Below are positions 60,856 through 64,000 of a stretch of 64,000 nucleotides of DNA, piece by piece. Numbering within the stretch: position 1 is the stretch's first letter; each line of letters begins with the position of its first letter. The stretch comes from Lysobacteraceae bacterium SCN 69-320 (lineage in GTDB: Bacteria; Pseudomonadota; Gammaproteobacteria; Xanthomonadales; Rhodanobacteraceae): assembly GCA_001725155.1 (NCBI GenBank), contig MEFP01000012.1, positions 124,001-188,000 of the forward strand, written 5' to 3'. The position numbers and the translations under genes were made by a program. The notes under the pieces are model-generated. The model was not told the origin of the DNA, made no database searches, and saw only the letters and a program-made list of their open reading frames with translations.

Positions 60856-63596
60856 GGCGCGGGCGGCGGCGGTTCGGCGGCCGGGCCGGCGGCCGCGTGG
60901 AGCCGCAGCCACACGGCGTAGCCGACGTCCTCCGACCAGTAGTAGCGCCGCACCGTCGCGCTGAGGTCGTTGTGGTACAGCAGCGGCGGCGAACGGCGCA
61001 GCAGGGCGAAATCGTCCGCGCCCAGCTGCGCGAGCACGCGATGCATCGCCTGTCGTACCTGCTCATCGGCCGGCGCTGCCGCGGATTCGACGAGGGCATG
61101 CACCGCCTCGCTCCAGATCGCCTGCCCTTCGGCGCTCAGCGCGAGCCGTTCGATCGGCAGCGGCAGCGGACAGCCGTGCTGCTGCAGTTCGGCCACGCGC
61201 AGATACGGCAGCAGCGCCGACTTGGCGTAGTAGACCCAGATGTCCTCGTCGCGGAACGAACGCTGCAGGCTGCCGCACAGTGCCTGTGCCGACGGCGGAT
61301 CGAGTTCGCGCAGCATCAGATAGACATGCAACTGGATCGCGATGTCGGTCGGGTTCGGATCGCTGCCCGGATCCAGACAGCGGTACAGCTTCCGCGGGGC
61401 GAGCCAGGTGCGGTAGAAGCCCCGCGCGTCGCGATAGCGCGCGAGCTCGTCGAGCATGGGCTGGCGCCGCGGATCGCCGATGCCGGGGCCGGCGATTCGC
61501 CAGGCCAGCGCCGTGTCGTCGGCGTCCGGCGTGATCGCGCAGCCCAGCTTGCCGATCGCCGGTCCGTCGGGCAGCCCGTGATAGCGCACGAGGCCGCTGC
61601 TTTCGATCTGCGCGGCGAGGTGTTCGCGGGCGCGCTGCAGCGCAGCGTCGAGGTCCTGTCGGCGCGCGAGCGGCGTGAGCAGGTCCACCAGCGTCGAGGT
61701 CAGGAACGTGTTCAGTTCCGGCTGCGGCGCGTCGTAGCGCATGTCCGTCGTATGCGCGGTGAGCCAGGCACCGTCGTCGGTCTGGTGCTCGCGCAGCAGC
61801 GCTGCGGCGCGCGCGGCCATCGCCTCCAGGGCCGCGGCCGACAGCGGCGGCGACTCCGCTGCGACCGTCGCCGGCGGCTGCGCGCGCACGATCACACGCT
61901 GCTCGCGGACGATGCGGAAATCGCTGCGCGGCTCGACGCGAACGGCGAGCTGCAGTACCTGCTCGCCGGCAGCCACGCCCCAGAGGTTTGCGGTCATGCG
62001 CCAGCCCGACGGCGCGCTCGTATGCAGGGCCTCCTCGACGTCCGCGCGCGGCAGGAACTGCGTCGTCGTGCCGACCACGACGCCGTTCACGAGCAGCAGC
62101 AGCTGCGCCGGCGAGCGCGCGCAGGCCAGCGCCCAGCCTTCGATTGCCGCGCCGGGTTCCAGCTGCGGCAGCGGTCCGGCCGTGGGCAGCTGCGTCGGGC
62201 CGATCCGGTCGATCGTGCCCAGCGCGTCGCACAGCAGCTCGGCCGGCGCCGGCGGATGGCGCAGCTCGGTCACGAACGGGATATTGCGCGGATCCCAGGC
62301 GCCCCGCATCGAGGCGGGATCGCCGGCGTAGACAAGTTCGTCGCTGGTCCTGGTGTACCAGAACGCGCCGACCGCCTGTATGCCGACCGACAGCGCGATC
62401 GCCGCGACGAACACGCCGCGCGCGACGGGCCGGAGGACCAGCGGCGCGGGCGCGAGCATCCAGACCAGCACCGGCAGGATGTCGGTCAGCCAGCGCGGCC
62501 CCCAGGACGTGCCGGCGCGCCAGTCGCCCTGGGAATACAGCACGAGCTGGCCGAGGACGGCCAAGGTCAGCACCACGGCAAGCGCGCGCGTCTGCGGTGC
62601 GCGCAGGCGCTGGATCAGCCCGACGGCGACGAAGGCGAGGAACGGCGAAAACACCAGCAGCCCGCGTGCCGGACTGACCAGCAGACCGGCCAGCCCGGAC
62701 CAGTCGTGCTGGAGGAAATTGACCGGCGGCTTCACCACGCCGTAGCCGCCGGCGAGGTGGCCCATGAAGCCGAGGTTGTAGTGCAGCAGCAGCGCCAGCG
62801 GGACCGCGGCGCCGGCGACCAGCCAGGGCACGCTGCGCCAGTTGCGCCACAGGACGAACACTCCGATGGCCGCGGCAATGAGCCCGTCCGGCGGGCGATT
62901 GGCCGCCATCAGGACACAGACGCCGCCGAGCAGGGCCAGACGCGCGGCGTTCGCGGGCGCAAGCACGAGCAGCAGGGCCAGGGCGATCAGCAGCTCTCCG
63001 CTGCCGTGCTGCCACAGCGCCTGGCTGGAGATCATCCAGGTATTCGTGCCGAACGCGAACGCGAGCGCCAGCGGCAGGCACCACGGGTTGTCCTCGCGGC
63101 GCAGCAGCAGGAACACGAGGACACTGGCCAGCGCCGCGAGCAGCGATGCCGCCAGCTTCTCCATCCATTCCGCCACCCGGTCGACCTGCGGCTGCTGCCA
63201 GCCCTGCGCATCGAGCCAGTGCGCCGCCGGCGCGTACAGCGGCGCGACGAGCAGCGGCGTCACGACCGGGTAGAACGACGCCAGCTCATGCTCGCGCGTG
63301 CGGATCAGCCAGTAGGCCGTCGGCTCGAAGTAGACGGCCTTGCCCTCGTCGTTGGCCGGCCGGTAGCGCGGCAGCGCCATCGGATGGCCATGCGCGAACA
63401 GTCGCGACTGCGCCCCGGGCGCCAGTGTCCCGTCGTGCCAGAGCATCAGCGGCAAATAGCGCGCCGACACGCTGTCGCCGGCGCCGATCTGCCGCAGGTT
63501 CGCGTTGTAGACCAGGAAACAGGCCAGTGCGAGGAACAGCGGAGCCAGCAGGGATCGCCGGCACGAGCGGCGCGGATGTCGCACGGCGGTGTTCAT
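60852..63596 (-). CDS. GT-C-like membrane protein fused to a terpene-cyclase-like alpha-barrel domain
   Basis: The 914-residue protein has about 10 membrane spans in its first ~440 residues (LLAPLFLALACFLVYN, LAASLLAALASVLVFLLL and others), consistent with a GT-C-type glycosyltransferase, although the catalytic Asp is not certain. A beta-rich linker follows (about 440-590). The C-terminal ~320 residues form an alpha-helical barrel-like domain with the QW-type motif QTDDGAW (about 604) and DADDTA (about 688), the DxDDTA signature of class II terpene cyclases. The ATG at 63596 starts a signal-anchor-like segment; the track start is 120 codons earlier. It overlaps the prenyltransferase gene. Confidence 0.8.
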   Translation of the reverse strand: MNTAVRHPRRSCRRSLLAPLFLALACFLVYNANLRQIGAGDSVSARYLPLMLWHDGTLAPGAQSRLFAHGHPMALPRYRPANDEGKAVYFEPTAYWLIRTREHELASFYPVVTPLLVAPLYAPAAHWLDAQGWQQPQVDRVAEWMEKLAASLLAALASVLVFLLLRREDNPWCLPLALAFAFGTNTWMISSQALWQHGSGELLIALALLLVLAPANAARLALLGGVCVLMAANRPPDGLIAAAIGVFVLWRNWRSVPWLVAGAAVPLALLLHYNLGFMGHLAGGYGVVKPPVNFLQHDWSGLAGLLVSPARGLLVFSPFLAFVAVGLIQRLRAPQTRALAVVLTLAVLGQLVLYSQGDWRAGTSWGPRWLTDILPVLVWMLAPAPLVLRPVARGVFVAAIALSVGIQAVGAFWYTRTSDELVYAGDPASMRGAWDPRNIPFVTELRHPPAPAELLCDALGTIDRIGPTQLPTAGPLPQLEPGAAIEGWALACARSPAQLLLLVNGVVVGTTTQFLPRADVEEALHTSAPSGWRMTANLWGVAAGEQVLQLAVRVEPRSDFRIVREQRVIVRAQPPATVAAESPPLSAAALEAMAARAAALLREHQTDDGAWLTAHTTDMRYDAPQPELNTFLTSTLVDLLTPLARRQDLDAALQRAREHLAAQIESSGLVRYHGLPDGPAIGKLGCAITPDADDTALAWRIAGPGIGDPRRQPMLDELARYRDARGFYRTWLAPRKLYRCLDPGSDPNPTDIAIQLHVYLMLRELDPPSAQALCGSLQRSFRDEDIWVYYAKSALLPYLRVAELQQHGCPLPLPIERLALSAEGQAIWSEAVHALVESAAAPADEQVRQAMHRVLAQLGADDFALLRRSPPLLYHNDLSATVRRYYWSEDVGYAVWLRLHAAAGPAAEPPPPAP

Positions 63597-63695
63597 GAAA
63601 GGGCAGGGCGCATGGCGCGCAAGCTTAGCGGATCGACAGCGTCCGGTGGCCTTGGTATGTTGATCGCTTCGGCACCAGACGGGACAGGGTTCTAG

Positions 63696-64000
63696 ATGCG
63701 GGCTGGCGGTCAGAGAACGCTGGTGACGGGCGGTGCCGGTTTTCTTGGATCCCATTTGTGCGATGCACTGATCCGGCGCGGCGACGACGTCCTTTGCGTG
63801 GACAACTTCCACACCGGTACGCGCAGCAACATCGCTCCGCTGCTGGAACATCCGCGCTTCGAGCTGCTGCAGCACGACGTCACCCTGCCGCTGGACGTCG
63901 ACGTCGACCGCATCTTCAATCTCGCCTGCCCGGCATCGCCGATCCATTACCAGCACGATCCGGTGCGGACGACGCGAACCTGCGTGCTCGGCGCCATGAA
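63696..64000 (+). CDS. UDP-glucuronate decarboxylase-like SDR (partial, cut by window end)
   Basis: At least 101 codons of an extended short-chain dehydrogenase are present, running off the window: [17 protein letters not shown] (Rossmann GxxGxxG), [11 protein letters not shown], and [19 protein letters not shown], the hallmark of UDP-glucuronate decarboxylase (UDP-xylose synthase). The ATG at 63696 has a GACAGGG box upstream. This gene is absent from the ORF track because it has no stop in the window; a minus-strand ORF there is a shadow. It points to more nucleotide-sugar genes beyond the window. Confidence 0.85.
   Translation, partial: MRAGGQRTLVTGGAGFLGSHLCDALIRRGDDVLCVDNFHTGTRSNIAPLLEHPRFELLQHDVTLPLDVDVDRIFNLACPASPIHYQHDPVRTTRTCVLGAM

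Overview
The window comes from a high-GC Gram-negative bacterium. Outer-membrane export parts, ECF-sigma/TPR-kinase pairs and secreted kelch, PKD and c-type cytochrome proteins suggest a gammaproteobacterium of the Xanthomonadales (Lysobacterales), probably Rhodanobacteraceae-like. That placement is inference; there is no rRNA or other taxonomic marker here. Genes were read from the ORF track, and starts were refined with ribosome binding sites and 1-11 base overlaps.

Layout. (1) 69-4623, minus: two secreted beta-propeller-like proteins built from three copies of one ~390-residue module. (2) 4900-22061, minus: a nearly continuous 13-gene Wzx/Wzy-type exopolysaccharide (EPS) locus: UDP-sugar dehydrogenase, epimerase, Wza-like lipoprotein, Wzz-like protein, a BY-kinase-like protein with a broken Walker A, an outer-membrane barrel, polysaccharide deacetylase, GT2, GT4, a GT4-GT4 fusion, an asparagine-synthase-type amidotransferase, a Wzy/ligase and a MurJ-like flippase. 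(3) 22062-31109, plus: regulation and initiation of the same pathway: histidine kinase, FixJ-type regulator, FNR-type regulator, a giant double hybrid kinase, and the polyprenyl-phosphate sugar transferase that starts repeat-unit synthesis. The 770-base divergent region holds an FNR-like palindrome and other repeats. (4) 31297-41400, plus: four genes joined by 4-base overlaps: a ClpA/B-type AAA+ ATPase, a small radical-SAM activase-like enzyme, a 2097-residue zinc-ribbon/pseudokinase/SF1-helicase/nuclease protein, and a coiled-coil protein. This is the strongest candidate for an undescribed system, perhaps defence or conflict. (5) 41545-49274: a secreted mono-haem protein, a small hypothetical gene, an ECF sigma/TPR-kinase pair, a TrmY-like SPOUT methyltransferase rare in bacteria, and a HEAT-like membrane protein behind a sigma-54-like promoter. 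(6) 49535-59040: a sigma-54 activator with an altered GAFTGA loop, a kelch/Ig surface protein, an unknown protein, a di-haem protein with a VWD domain, and a VOC protein. (7) 59211-64000: GT2, UbiA-family prenyltransferase, a membrane GT-C-like protein fused to a terpene-cyclase-like barrel carrying DxDDTA, and the start of a UDP-glucuronate decarboxylase-like gene cut by the window edge.

No tRNA, rRNA, CRISPR array, transposase or integrase was recognised.
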